NCBI GenBank assembly: GCA_020883125.1
Contig: JAHREW010000033.1
Coordinates: 4,823-62,226 of the forward strand
From: Microcoleus sp. CAWBG506
GTDB taxonomy: Bacteria > Cyanobacteriota > Cyanobacteriia > Cyanobacteriales > Microcoleaceae
DNA length: 57,404 bases
Direction: 5' to 3'
The position numbers and the translations under genes are program-made. Positions 24,479-33,366 of the stretch are shown piece by piece (positions within the stretch are counted from its first letter, which is position 1; each line of letters opens with the position of its first letter). The notes below the pieces were generated by a model that ran no database searches, was not told where the DNA came from, and saw only the letters and a list, made by a program, of their open reading frames with translations.

Positions 24479-24691
24479 TATCAATTCCGGCTGCGCCGGA
24501 ATGATATAGAGGACACGGCAGTGCCGTTTCCCTACCGCTATCAATTGTAGGGACACGGCACTGCCGTGTCCTGATTTCTTAATAAACATCTACCGCTATC
24601 AATTGTAGGGACACGGCACTGCCGTGTCCTGATTTCTTAATAAACATCGCAAGAATTGCCAGTTTTGAACAGGCAGGATGCCTGTTCCACA
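24479..24691. repeat. Cluster of palindromic repeats (two families)
   Basis: Holds GGACACGGCA-N-TGCCGTGTCC palindromes at 24511 (degenerate right arm), 24551 and 24609, each with a GTAGG lead and a TGATTTCTTAATAAACATC tail, so the last two form a 58-bp tandem. At 24667-24688 is a different palindrome, GAACAGGCA/TGCCTGTTC. At 24479-24508 ATATCAATTCCGG faces CCGGAATGATAT. This cluster lies between the Uma2 gene and the phosphoketolase-like gene. Confidence 0.9.
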
Positions 24692-24708
24692 ATAATTATT
24701 GAAAAGGT

Positions 24709-26949
24709 CTAATCAACTAATGCGATCGCCCTTTTAGTCAAAGCCTCAGCAGTCAACCCATTAAACGCCATCAACTCACCAGCACTAGCAGTAGTTTCCC
24801 CCCGCTTCCAAGCGAAAGTATCCCGCGGACAATTGCTGCGTAGCATTACAGGCTCCAACATCCCAGAAGCGCCGCCTATGACACCAACTAAGGCATCTCC
24901 GCCAAACATTTCGGCAAATTTGTCATCGCTCAAAAAGCCGCCGTCAGCCTCGGAACAAGTATCCCAAGCCACATCAGTTGGGCGGTACAAACGGCGAGGA
25001 TTGATAATAGAAACAATCCGCGAACCAACACCAGATTTTTCCAAAGATGCCGCTGCTTCAAACACCGGAATCAAACTCATATCGCCAATTACAGCAAATA
25101 CAACTTTCTTACTCCCCCCTTGATTAAGGGGGGTTTGGGGGGGTTCGATTTCTTGCAACACGATCGCACCATCTTCCAAACCTTGGCGAGTCTGGGCAAA
25201 AGTAGTCCGAATTGGTAGTGGCGACTTGCTCGCAGTAATCACAATTCCCTTATTTTTAGCAGTCAAAGCCCAATCGTAACAAGCTTGAATACTGTTAGCA
25301 TCGGGTGGAAACAAAGGAAACACATTTCCATTCCGCATCATCGCCGCAAAATAAGCCTCAATTTCCGGGCGTTGGTGTGTCCAACCATTACGGCCTTGCT
25401 CTAAAGCACCTGCCGTAAATAAGGTGACAGTAGCTGGAGTTGGACGACGCAATTCTGCCATTGCTTGGGTGACAGTTTGCCAAATTGGTAAACCATTGAT
25501 GGCAAAAGATTCATAGGAACACCACAAAGTCCGCGCGCCGAATAAGCACAAACCTACGGCTAAACCTGCACAAGCATCTTCGCTTAAAGGTTCGTAAACT
25601 TGACCGTTTGGCGATTGATTGTACAGGTCATCTGTGGTAGGGTGAATGATTTTCAGGGCTTGATTAATGTTAGCAATTCCCGATGCTTCATTGCCATCTG
25701 CATTGGTGACAACAAAAGTCCGATCGCGCTCACCGACTTTCCCTACCAAACGTCCCATGGCAGTTGTCGAAACCTTCGCTTCTCCACCAACGGTAAATTC
25801 CTCTAAAGGCAATTCACCTAAATCTGCCAATGGTAATTCAAACTCTGTTACCACAGTTTTTGCTGCTGGCCCGCCGCCCGCACGTTCAGCATTTGTCCGC
25901 ACCAATTGCCAAGCTTCCACACTCAAAGCCCGCTTCTTTAAAGCACTGATAATGTGCGGTGCATCCAGGGTATCTTTTGGATAAAGATTGTGCGATTTGG
26001 CTCCAAGAGCGTGGACACCTGCACCTTTCAACTGTTTGATGATAAACACAGTCAATTTGCCGCCGATCGCAGATTTTGCTGCTTTGTCAACTCCTTGCAA
26101 AACAGCTTTGGTAAACGCCATCCGCTGTTCTAGAGAAAAAGCAGTGCTGTCTACATAATCTCCCGTTTGACTTCCATCATCAAATTCCTTAGCGTCAATT
26201 AAGATGATTTCTTCAAAACCATTTCCTTGCCAATAAGCAATCATTTCCGCATTGGTTTTAGTCGAAACCATGCTATGATGTTCCTGAGAGTATCCGTTCC
26301 AAACTAACACTGGTAGAAAGTTAGTAACGCTCGGATAAGCAGTGTGAAAATGTCCCATGCTGCTCATCGGATAGGGTTCGCCCATGCCGCCGTCGCCCAT
26401 TGTGAAAGCAAACAGTTTGTCGCGGTGCAAAAGTGCTCCTGACATGGCAAAATGCTGTCCTTGTCCGAGGGGGCCGGCTGGTGCTAAAAGACCTGGAATG
26501 AAGCCGGAAAGATGTCCTAATAAACCGTCTTTTTCTCGGAATTTGTCGCGCACTTGCTGTACGTTGACAATTCCCATGTCTTCTAAAGATCGATCGAGAA
26601 ACATGGCACTATAAAAGCCGGGGGCGTGATGCCCGACTTCAGTTACAATATTCTTGTGTCCTAGCATCACCAAAGCCGCGTAGGCCTCGGCTTGGCTAGC
26701 AAACCCCCCCGGATGTCCAGAGGCCTTGCTGGCTGTTACTTGCAGCGTCAGGTAGCGCAGGGCGTCTGCTGCTAGCATGGTTTGAAAGACGGCGCTTGGA
26801 TCGGCTGGATCGGCGATCGATTTGCTCCCGCTGGCGATCGCAGGTACTTTCCCGTAAGTCTCAAAACCAGGGACTGTCTCGGAAAAATATTGAATGCCTT
26901 CGCAAAAAGCTGGCGTTGCTGACGTTGGTTTCGGGCTAGTTGCTGTCAT
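24709..26949 (-). CDS. Thiamine-diphosphate-dependent transketolase/phosphoketolase-family enzyme
   Basis: 746 residues. ALRYLTLQVTASKASGHPGG resembles the transketolase start, FTMGDGGMGEPYPMSSMGHF begins the ThDP-binding GDG...N motif (ending VWNGYS), and LWCSYESFAINGLPIWQTV with GRNGWTHQRPEIEAYF resembles the phosphoketolase pyrimidine and C-terminal parts. This divergent cyanobacterial subgroup is annotated variously as phosphoketolase or xylulose-5-phosphate epimerase-like; I cannot say which reaction it runs. The segment PPQTPLNQGGSK near residue 610 is encoded by an intergenic-type G/C repeat (25112-25145). Monocistronic. Confidence 0.7.
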   Translation of the reverse strand: MTATSPKPTSATPAFCEGIQYFSETVPGFETYGKVPAIASGSKSIADPADPSAVFQTMLAADALRYLTLQVTASKASGHPGGFASQAEAYAALVMLGHKNIVTEVGHHAPGFYSAMFLDRSLEDMGIVNVQQVRDKFREKDGLLGHLSGFIPGLLAPAGPLGQGQHFAMSGALLHRDKLFAFTMGDGGMGEPYPMSSMGHFHTAYPSVTNFLPVLVWNGYSQEHHSMVSTKTNAEMIAYWQGNGFEEIILIDAKEFDDGSQTGDYVDSTAFSLEQRMAFTKAVLQGVDKAAKSAIGGKLTVFIIKQLKGAGVHALGAKSHNLYPKDTLDAPHIISALKKRALSVEAWQLVRTNAERAGGGPAAKTVVTEFELPLADLGELPLEEFTVGGEAKVSTTAMGRLVGKVGERDRTFVVTNADGNEASGIANINQALKIIHPTTDDLYNQSPNGQVYEPLSEDACAGLAVGLCLFGARTLWCSYESFAINGLPIWQTVTQAMAELRRPTPATVTLFTAGALEQGRNGWTHQRPEIEAYFAAMMRNGNVFPLFPPDANSIQACYDWALTAKNKGIVITASKSPLPIRTTFAQTRQGLEDGAIVLQEIEPPQTPLNQGGSKKVVFAVIGDMSLIPVFEAAASLEKSGVGSRIVSIINPRRLYRPTDVAWDTCSEADGGFLSDDKFAEMFGGDALVGVIGGASGMLEPVMLRSNCPRDTFAWKRGETTASAGELMAFNGLTAEALTKRAIALVD
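25112..25145 (-). repeat. C-run/G-run repeat inside coding sequence
   Basis: CTCCCCCCTTGATTAAGGGGGGTTTGGGGGGG-type repeat lying in frame within the transketolase-family gene, encoding PPQTPLNQGG. The same repeat type is in dnaX (45336-45373), and a looser C-run/G-run stretch lies in intergenic DNA (33668-33695). Confidence 0.9.
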
Positions 26950-27177
26950 GCTTGATACCTGAAAAATTTGAATTAGATTGATGTAACAGTAATTTTATAG
27001 CTTCCGTGTTCCAAAAAATCATCAGTTCTATTATATCTATCATAAATAACTTAAATTTATCCCATCTAAAATTAAATTTAGCAAGTATTTAAATAATATA
27101 AGGCTCCCTAAAAATACCGTAAAATAATTCAATTTGAGAAAATTTAGATTAAATTATCAGGCGAATTTGGTCAACTC

Positions 27178-27415
27178 ATATCATTTCCGGTTACACCGTC
27201 AGGTGATGTTGACAGTTGACGGTTGACAGTTGACGGTTGACGGTTGACAGTGAACAGTGAACAGTGAACTCGAATTTACTATTCCGATGAAGAGAGGATT
27301 TTATATAATATCAAATCCTCTCTTCATCGTCCTGTATTAAACTCTCTCTTCTCTTGCTTCGCGTACTTCGCGCCTTCGCGGTTAAATCACCTGACGATAC
27401 CACCGGAATTGATAT
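27178..27415. mobile_element. MITE-like element with 30-bp terminal inverted repeats
   Basis: Left arm 27178-27207 and right arm 27386-27415 are inverted repeats, 25 of 30 positions matching (outer ATATCA, inner CCGTCAGGTGAT / ATCACCTGACG). Inside are TTGAC(A/G)G heptamer runs (27209-27268) and a second perfect inverted repeat, GATGAAGAGAGGATTT / AAATCCTCTCTTCATC, around 27288-27330. No coding capacity. Rest of 26950-27443: only AT-rich DNA seen. Confidence 0.6.
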
Positions 27416-27443
27416 CACGGATATTTAATTAAGGTTCCCTAGT

Positions 27444-28667
27444 CTATTCCAGCCGTTCTTTAACATCAATATAAGGTATAGTCCCGCTTTCAAAAATAGA
27501 AGGCTGAGCTTTTTGATTCGCCAACCACACAAAGAAACTGCTCAGGGCAGGAATCGGATCTTGATCGCGACGTAGGGTGTAGATCAAACCTTCGCAAGGT
27601 CCATTAACGCGGCTACTGGTGCAAATCGCTTTCTGGTTATTTACCATACCTACAGTCACATAATTTAGCTGTTGGTTGCGACTGTAATTTTCTAGGCGCT
27701 GAGTCACTTGTCGGCAACGAGTTAGAGGATCGTAGCCAGAATTAGCAAAAAAATTAGAATTCCACCGAATCCAAGTCTCCCTAATCCCTGCGGGATTTTG
27801 ATACACTGTCATCGGTTCTCCTGTCGATGTATCACACAAAAATCCCCCCGGCCTCATGTTCGGTTGGTTTTGGTTAGAAACGCGGTTCATAGAAAGACTG
27901 CTGAGAATATCCAAGCTGTTAAGCTTATTTTGTGATAGTAACCCCAGAAAAATATCGATCGGAATTCCTGAATTTAATCCCGTTTTAATCTCTTCACTCT
28001 GACCGTTCCACGGGCTAGTCACAGTGCCCACAGTATCTCCTTGACCGTGAATTCCCACAATTTTGCCATCAACATCAAATACAGGTCCCCCACTCATGCC
28101 TCGCCTAGTCACAGCTTGATAGCGCAGTCTGTAACCCGATGAAGCGCGACGATCGAGCCGAGAAGAGATAATACCAGCAGTAAACTCCAGTTTTTTTTCC
28201 ACTCCAGAGGCAATGGGTAGCGGATAGCCAGCAACATAAATAGGAGAACCGACAACTGCACTTTGTGACTCTCCCATTGGTGCTACTGGATACTGTTCTT
28301 GGCTCTGAAATTGTAGCAGCGCTAAGTCTATATCTCTGTCACTTTTCGGTAGCCGTTGTATTCGGATGACAGCATAATCTTTCTCCAAATGAGTGCGAAT
28401 ACTGTATTTTTGGGCCTGGCTTGCTACCACATGATTAGCTGTCAAAACAGTGTAAATATTACCCTGTTTCGCAATAATTACTCCTGAGCCACTACCCGCA
28501 AAACCCATGGTGTTGTTGACTTCCACAGTTGTCAACATCGCTAACTGGGCAATTTCTTGGGATGTTTTGGCGCTGGCAGTATATTGTTGGATCACCACCT
28601 GTGCCACCGTTAATGCACCCGTCAAGATGATTGTCAGTGCGTCAAAGCGCAAACTCCACACATTCAT
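27444..28667 (-). CDS. Trypsin-like serine protease fused to a COP23 domain
   Basis: 407 residues. An N-terminal signal/anchor (FDALTIILTGALTVAQVVI) is followed by a trypsin-like domain with the triad His in LTANHVV, Asp in DIDLALLQF and Ser in RRGMSGGPVFD. The last 130 residues are a COP23 domain (FLCDTSTGEPMTVYQNPAG ... CRQVTQRLENY ... AICTSSRVNGPCEGLIYTL). COP23 was described from a circadian-oscillating cyanobacterial membrane protein. ATG 28667 has GGGAG upstream and overlaps the stop of the truncated protease gene (TGATG), so the two were once translationally coupled. Confidence 0.88.
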   Translation of the reverse strand: MNVWSLRFDALTIILTGALTVAQVVIQQYTASAKTSQEIAQLAMLTTVEVNNTMGFAGSGSGVIIAKQGNIYTVLTANHVVASQAQKYSIRTHLEKDYAVIRIQRLPKSDRDIDLALLQFQSQEQYPVAPMGESQSAVVGSPIYVAGYPLPIASGVEKKLEFTAGIISSRLDRRASSGYRLRYQAVTRRGMSGGPVFDVDGKIVGIHGQGDTVGTVTSPWNGQSEEIKTGLNSGIPIDIFLGLLSQNKLNSLDILSSLSMNRVSNQNQPNMRPGGFLCDTSTGEPMTVYQNPAGIRETWIRWNSNFFANSGYDPLTRCRQVTQRLENYSRNQQLNYVTVGMVNNQKAICTSSRVNGPCEGLIYTLRRDQDPIPALSSFFVWLANQKAQPSIFESGTIPYIDVKERLE

Positions 28668-28876
28668 CAGTAACTCCCTAGATGAAACGAGGCTAACTGC
28701 AAATATATACTGATGGGAATTCCCCAACTAGATTTAACCATTTTCTCCAATAATTCCGGCGTTGGTTCGCTTCCATCTTCAAAAGCATAGACATCAAAAT
28801 TTGGATCTCGATACTTACCCCGACCGTTAATCCCAATTAACAAACCTTTGGCATTAAAAATCGGACCACCACTCAT
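28667..28876 (-). pseudogene. C-terminal remnant of a trypsin-like protease
   Basis: Encodes MSGGPIFNAKGLLIGINGRG (the active-site Ser region) through GIPISIYLQLASFHLG, homologous to MSGGPVFDVDGKIVGIHGQG of the next gene. Everything upstream of the catalytic Ser, including His and Asp, is missing, and 28877-29010 has no homologous sequence. It is a broken tandem paralogue whose end still overlaps the start of the intact gene. Confidence 0.8.
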
Positions 28877-29010
28877 GTTTTATAATACCAATTTTAACCT
28901 CATTTGTATAACCCAAGCTATAGCCTTGGGTCAAAGATTTCGGTAGCACTAGGGAAAGGGAGAAGGGAGTCTGGGGAAAAAAGGGGCTGTTGCGAACCCT
29001 CCTCAGTGTT

Positions 29011-29520
29011 TTATCTTAGCTTTTCCATCACATCTATGTAAGGAATTTTACTGCTTTCATTGGTAGATGGCATCTCAACTTGTCCTTGGCGCCAAGCCAA
29101 CAAGTTATACAGAGATGCGATCGGATCTTGACCTCGCCTAAGAGTATAAATCAAATTTTGGCACACACCATTGACTTGATTAGCTGTGCAAATTACGTTT
29201 TGACCATTCATCACACCAACAGTAATGTACTTGAGCTGCCGATGGCGACGATAGGTTTCGAGGCGTTGGCTGACTAATTGACACCGAGTTGTCGGATCGT
29301 ACCCTGAACCGGAAAAGTAATCCGAAGCCCACTCGATCCAAGGCTCGATCGCACCTTGAGGGTTTTGGTACACCGTCACCGGCACACCGGTAGAGGTGCT
29401 GCACCAAAATCTGCTTTCTCCCAGGGGCGGCTTGGCGTGACTGGGTTGAGAAATAACCGTCAGACTACAGAGGGCGATCGCCGTTGCGCCCAAAACTTTG
29501 GTGAATAATTGCTGTTTCAC
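29011..29520 (-). CDS. COP23-domain secreted protein
   Basis: 169 residues from a GTG start, chosen because a signal peptide begins there (KVLGATAIALCSLTVISQPSHA); the longer frame to 29565 starts at TTG. The mature part is a COP23 domain: FWCSTSTGVPVTVYQNPQG, CQLVSQRLETY, VICTANQVNGVCQNLIYTL, with the same four cysteines as the protease-fused copy, and the same ending IPYIDVMEKLR. It stands upstream of the protease cluster on the same strand; probably a functional partner or the source of the fused domain. Confidence 0.85.
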   Translation of the reverse strand: MKQQLFTKVLGATAIALCSLTVISQPSHAKPPLGESRFWCSTSTGVPVTVYQNPQGAIEPWIEWASDYFSGSGYDPTTRCQLVSQRLETYRRHRQLKYITVGVMNGQNVICTANQVNGVCQNLIYTLRRGQDPIASLYNLLAWRQGQVEMPSTNESSKIPYIDVMEKLR

Positions 29521-29565
29521 GATCGTCTCACTCTCATTGATGGCATTCGGCACAAAAATTACCAA

Positions 29566-30163
29566 ATGCTGGGTTTACTTCCTTGACGCACCCACTCAAA
29601 TCAAATCAGCTTGCATCGGAATTATGTTTTTTAGTCCTGGATGCATAAATACCAAAGGCCCTTCGACATTTCGACTACGCACGCGTGCGACACCACGCTT
29701 CGTTACAGAATAAACTGCGCCGAAGTGTTCACTCCTAGTTAAAGGCCAGGCGTGCAGTAAGTCCGTCCATCAAACCCGGTTTCTGTATCCAGGACTATTT
29801 TTCAGGTCGCAATTTTGTGGAGTCAAACTTAGGCTTTCGCTTTCGCGAAAAAGCGTAGCAACCTCCAACCTTGGAATTGCTCTGTTGTTACAACGGCACA
29901 TGACACCACTGAAAAAGTATTTGAAATCGCTTGCGAGCCGGGCCACAAGCTTTACCTGTTAGGTCTGGTAGATTTGCCCTGGGGGGTATTGCACATCACC
30001 TGATTTAACACTAATATTGTGTAATAAACAAGCACTTTCAATTTGTTTTCATCTCCGTATTACGGATACCAGAAAATACTTCTAAGTGTAATCAGGGATT
30101 AAATGCTTTCTACCACCAAAAGTCTCCCTCAATACACGGACGTTTTGTTGCGTATTAAAAACT
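29566..30163. other. Intergenic region with repeats and a small palindrome
   Basis: Contains an AAACCCGGTTTCT repeat (29777) and a perfect TCCGTA-T-TACGGA palindrome (30054-30066) about 100 bp before the lipoprotein gene, a possible operator. No convincing gene or RNA is seen in the rest. Confidence 0.5.
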
Positions 30164-30772
30164 ATGAACCGTATCTATACAGAGTTGGGGTATTTAGTAA
30201 TCGGATTAATGACAATCGGCCTCTTCAGTTGTTCGATCTCTGATGCAGCTAACTCAGGGGAAAACCAGGATCTACCGCCAACTAGCAACCATAAGTTCGG
30301 ACACATAAAGCAGACGCGCCATCAAATTGAGGCCATATCGAACCAAGTGGTGCAGCCATTTAATCCTGTTCCTCCAGTTTTAGCCACTGGAACCACAGAA
30401 TTAGACAGCACCGTCACAGTAACGGTCTATAAAGTAGACAAGAATTGCAAAAGTCTCCACCCGGAAACAGTTACAGGCCCAGACAACCAGCTCATGTCAT
30501 CTGCTGTGAATGAAGTGTTAAAACAGCAGGTGTTTACGAGTCTAGGTTTGGTGGGTTATCGACTTAGAATCGATCGCACTCTGGGCATCGCCACCGTAGA
30601 TTTACGAACATCAGGGAACGACCGACAAAAATTGCAAAATTTGTCTAGTTGTCAAATGTTAAGTTTGTTCGGTGGCGTGCGCCAAACCTTAACCAGTTAT
30701 GCTCCTTGGCAAATTAAAACTGTTCGTTTTACAGAGCTTGGAGAGGATATTTTGATCACAGTTCGAGAATAA
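30164..30772 (+). CDS. Lipoprotein with GerMN-like domain
   Basis: 202 residues. A lipobox IGLFSC near residue 23 predicts a lipid-anchored protein. The mature part TVTVTVYKVDKNCKSLHPETV, LMSSAVNEVLKQ and TLGIATVDL looks like a GerMN-type domain (named for spore germination proteins, but common in non-sporulating bacteria), followed by GGVRQTLTSYAPWQIKTVRF. Function in cyanobacteria is unknown. The GerMN call is tentative. Confidence 0.65.
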   Translation: MNRIYTELGYLVIGLMTIGLFSCSISDAANSGENQDLPPTSNHKFGHIKQTRHQIEAISNQVVQPFNPVPPVLATGTTELDSTVTVTVYKVDKNCKSLHPETVTGPDNQLMSSAVNEVLKQQVFTSLGLVGYRLRIDRTLGIATVDLRTSGNDRQKLQNLSSCQMLSLFGGVRQTLTSYAPWQIKTVRFTELGEDILITVRE

Positions 30773-30785
30773 GCCCGCGCCCGCA

Positions 30786-30813
30786 CCCCAACTATCAGCA
30801 AGTGTAGTTGGGG
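30786..30813 (+). terminator. Hairpin after the lipoprotein gene
   Basis: CCCCAACTA and TAGTTGGGG pair perfectly around a 10-base loop, 14 bp after the stop codon. The T-tract is weak (CTTCT). Confidence 0.55.
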
Positions 30814-30889
30814 CTTCTCAGCAAAATAATAATTAAAAAGGTCTTATTCCCGCTCCTAACCACAAGCCCGCCTATCCATCTGAGTCGTT

Positions 30890-30930
30890 TAATATAAAAT
30901 ATAAAATATAAAATATAAGATATAAAAATC
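30890..30930. repeat. (AAATATA)n short tandem repeat
   Basis: Five to six units of TATAAAATA/AAATATA directly upstream of the P450 gene; AT-rich DNA that may lie in the promoter. Confidence 0.8.
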
Positions 30931-30956
30931 ACATAACCAACCCCCTGGTAATTCCC

Positions 30957-32333
30957 ATGACACTACCTAACGGCCCCAAAACTCCGACGTTTGTGCAGCT
31001 AATTCAATGGATTGCCGATCCGTTAACATACATGGATAAATGTGCTAAGCAATACGGCGACATTTTTACAACCCAATGGGGCAGCCTGGAACCCTTCGTG
31101 ATGGTCAGTCACCCGGAAGCGGTGCAGTTCATGCTCAACAGTAGCGCTTTTGAAGCTCCAGGCAGCATGAACAGCATCCTAAAACCCTTACTGGGAGAAC
31201 AATCCATGATTATCCTCTCCGGCCAGAGGCACAAACGCGAGCGTCAATTATTGATGCCCCCGTTTCATGGGGAACGGATGCGCAACTACGGGCAGCAAAT
31301 TTGCGATATTGCTTTAGATGTTGCCAGCAAATGGTCCGTAGATCGACCTTTTTTCGCCCGCAGCGCCATGCAGGAAGTCACTATGCGGGTAATCTTACAG
31401 GCGGTTTTTGGCTTGGATGACGGCCCGCGATTGCAACAAATCAGGCCCTTACTTGCCTCAATTCTCGATATGACTGGTTCTCCTGTGCGATCGAGTATGC
31501 TATTTTTCAACTGGATGCAGCAAGATTTAGGCCCCTGGAGTCCTTGGGGACGAATGAAACAGCGCCAACGAAAAATTGACGAACTGATTTACGCCGAAAT
31601 TGCTGAACGCAAAGAGCAACCAGATGCCAGCCGTACCGACATTCTCAGCTTAATGATGGCAGCCCGCGACGAAAACGGGCAACCGATGACCGATGAAGAA
31701 TTGCGCGACGAGTTGATGACACTGCTGTTTGCCGGCCACGAAACCACCGCCACAGCCCTAGCTTGGGCATTTTACTGGATTCACAGTTTGCCATCGGTGC
31801 GCCACAAACTGCTGCAAGAATTAGACAGTTTGGGGGAAAATCCCGACCCGATGGAGATTTTCCGCTTGCCCTATCTGAGTGCCGTTTGTCAAGAGACGCT
31901 GCGGATTTATCCGGTGGGAATGCTCACGTTTCCGCGAGTAGTCAAGTCCCCTGTGGAACTCCTGGGATATCAACTAGAGCCTGGTACGGCTGTGGTAGGC
32001 TCGATTTATTTAACCCACCGTCGCGAAGATTTGTATCCAGAACCCCTGCAATTTAAACCAGAACGGTTTTTGGAGAGGCAATTCTCCCCTTACGAGTATG
32101 TCCCCTTTGGAGGGGGAAGCAGGCGCTGCATCGGCATGGCCCTGGCGCAGTTGGAGATGAAACTGGTGTTAGCACAAATTTTGCGCGATTTCGACCTAGT
32201 ATTGGCCCAGAACAAGCCTGTGCAACCCAAGCGTCGAGGGGTGACTTTAGGCCCAGCCGGCGGTGTGTCGATGGTGATGACTGGGCGGCGGCAGCGGCAG
32301 CAGATGCCTGAACCTGTTGTCAGCGGGGTTTGA
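30957..32333 (+). CDS. Cytochrome P450 (CYP110-like)
   Basis: 458 residues, complete. I-helix LLFAGHETTATALAW, ExxR motif in CQETLRIYPVG, and heme-binding PFGGGSRRCIGMALAQ with the thiolate Cys391. The N-terminus MTLPNGPKTPTFVQLIQWI lacks a membrane anchor and matches cyanobacterial CYP110 enzymes, some of which hydroxylate fatty acids or terpenoids. Substrate unknown. It is monocistronic, with a terminator hairpin 24 bp after the stop. Confidence 0.93.
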   Translation: MTLPNGPKTPTFVQLIQWIADPLTYMDKCAKQYGDIFTTQWGSLEPFVMVSHPEAVQFMLNSSAFEAPGSMNSILKPLLGEQSMIILSGQRHKRERQLLMPPFHGERMRNYGQQICDIALDVASKWSVDRPFFARSAMQEVTMRVILQAVFGLDDGPRLQQIRPLLASILDMTGSPVRSSMLFFNWMQQDLGPWSPWGRMKQRQRKIDELIYAEIAERKEQPDASRTDILSLMMAARDENGQPMTDEELRDELMTLLFAGHETTATALAWAFYWIHSLPSVRHKLLQELDSLGENPDPMEIFRLPYLSAVCQETLRIYPVGMLTFPRVVKSPVELLGYQLEPGTAVVGSIYLTHRREDLYPEPLQFKPERFLERQFSPYEYVPFGGGSRRCIGMALAQLEMKLVLAQILRDFDLVLAQNKPVQPKRRGVTLGPAGGVSMVMTGRRQRQQMPEPVVSGV

Positions 32334-32356
32334 AACTGTAATTTAATTTCGAGACC

Positions 32357-32392
32357 AAACTACCCATAACTTACTGTTTGGGTGGTTTTTCT
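32357..32392 (+). terminator. Intrinsic terminator after the P450 gene
   Basis: AAACTACCC pairs with GGGTGGTTT (one G-U pair) and is followed by TTTTTCT. Confidence 0.75.
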
Positions 32393-32900
32393 CTTGCCCC
32401 GGGTTTGATCGCATCACCCTCGACTATTACACCTAATTCTTGTTGTTTTTTGTTCTAACCATTGAATAGCTGTTTCCGTCAAATTAAAATTTCCAGTTTA
32501 AAATAGTTTCAGCCTTGCAAAGACACGATCAAAGCAAAAGTGGGCGATTGCAATAGCCCTCTTGATCGATCGAAAACCTCACTGCCATAATTTAAAAACA
32601 TATGCATACCCTGTTATTCAGCAAGGGCGGAAGCGTGCGGGCATTCCCTGCTATCTTTCGCCCTCTTTATTTTTTAGAACGCAGAAGGAAGAAGGTTCTT
32701 CGACCCTTTGACCCTTCGACTGAGCGAAACGGCACTCTGAGTGATGAAGTGGGGGTAGGCGCGTGGGTAGTCGAAGGACTCTGCGTCGCTTCGCTGGCCC
32801 AACCGAGTCAGGAAAAAGGAAGATTCTCCCTATTTTCCCCATTTCCAATTCTGCCAAAAATAATTAATCTATTCTTAAACAAACTCTTTCTATCACTCAC
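32393..32900. other. Intergenic region without a gene
   Basis: An open frame at 32602-32904 crosses repeat-like sequence (CTTCGACTGAGCG, GACCCTTTGACCC) and has no coding character. No RNA or other element is recognised. Confidence 0.6.
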
Positions 32901-33188
32901 TTAATCTTCTGTTTTGAGAAATTCTGATACCGAAACTGACTTCGGCAGATTCTCTATATCTTGAATTTCGCTCTCGTGGGCAAAAAACTCTACTTCTTTA
33001 TCGTCAATCTGGATCTGATAGCTAGCGGTAGCAGTCACAATGCGTCGCTTTTTTTTATCTTCTACTAATACCCAACACACGACAGGTCTTACCCACCTCT
33101 CAATGTGCTGGCTTTGCTTGGTACTGCCAAAGGCATACCAACCCTTTGCTTCAATAATTTGAAGCACTTTAAAATCATGATTTGCCAT
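32901..33188 (-). CDS. Small conserved-type unknown protein
   Basis: 95 residues, mixed beta sheet: FKVLQIIEAKGWYAFGS, VCWVLVEDKKKRRIVTATAS and YQIQIDDKEVEFFAHESE. No membrane segment or signal. I do not recognise the family. It stands alone on the minus strand between the P450 and the moaD-like gene. Confidence 0.7.
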   Translation of the reverse strand: MANHDFKVLQIIEAKGWYAFGSTKQSQHIERWVRPVVCWVLVEDKKKRRIVTATASYQIQIDDKEVEFFAHESEIQDIENLPKSVSVSEFLKTED

Positions 33189-33366
33189 AAATATCTCGAT
33201 CGCCTTAACTTCACTATTACTGCTGTCTAAAACCTATGTAAACTTATCTAAAGCTCTGTTTAGATAATTGGTGTTTACTTCCTAGGCTGTTGGGTAGTAG
33301 GCTATCCCAAGATAAGATTGTATTGTGTATTTGAGCCTTGGCTAAAATTTCTAGATTTTAATTATC

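Noticed and set aside
32602..32904. 100-codon open frame
   Set aside because: Lies in repeat-like DNA with a matching antisense frame; no ribosome site or homology recognised.
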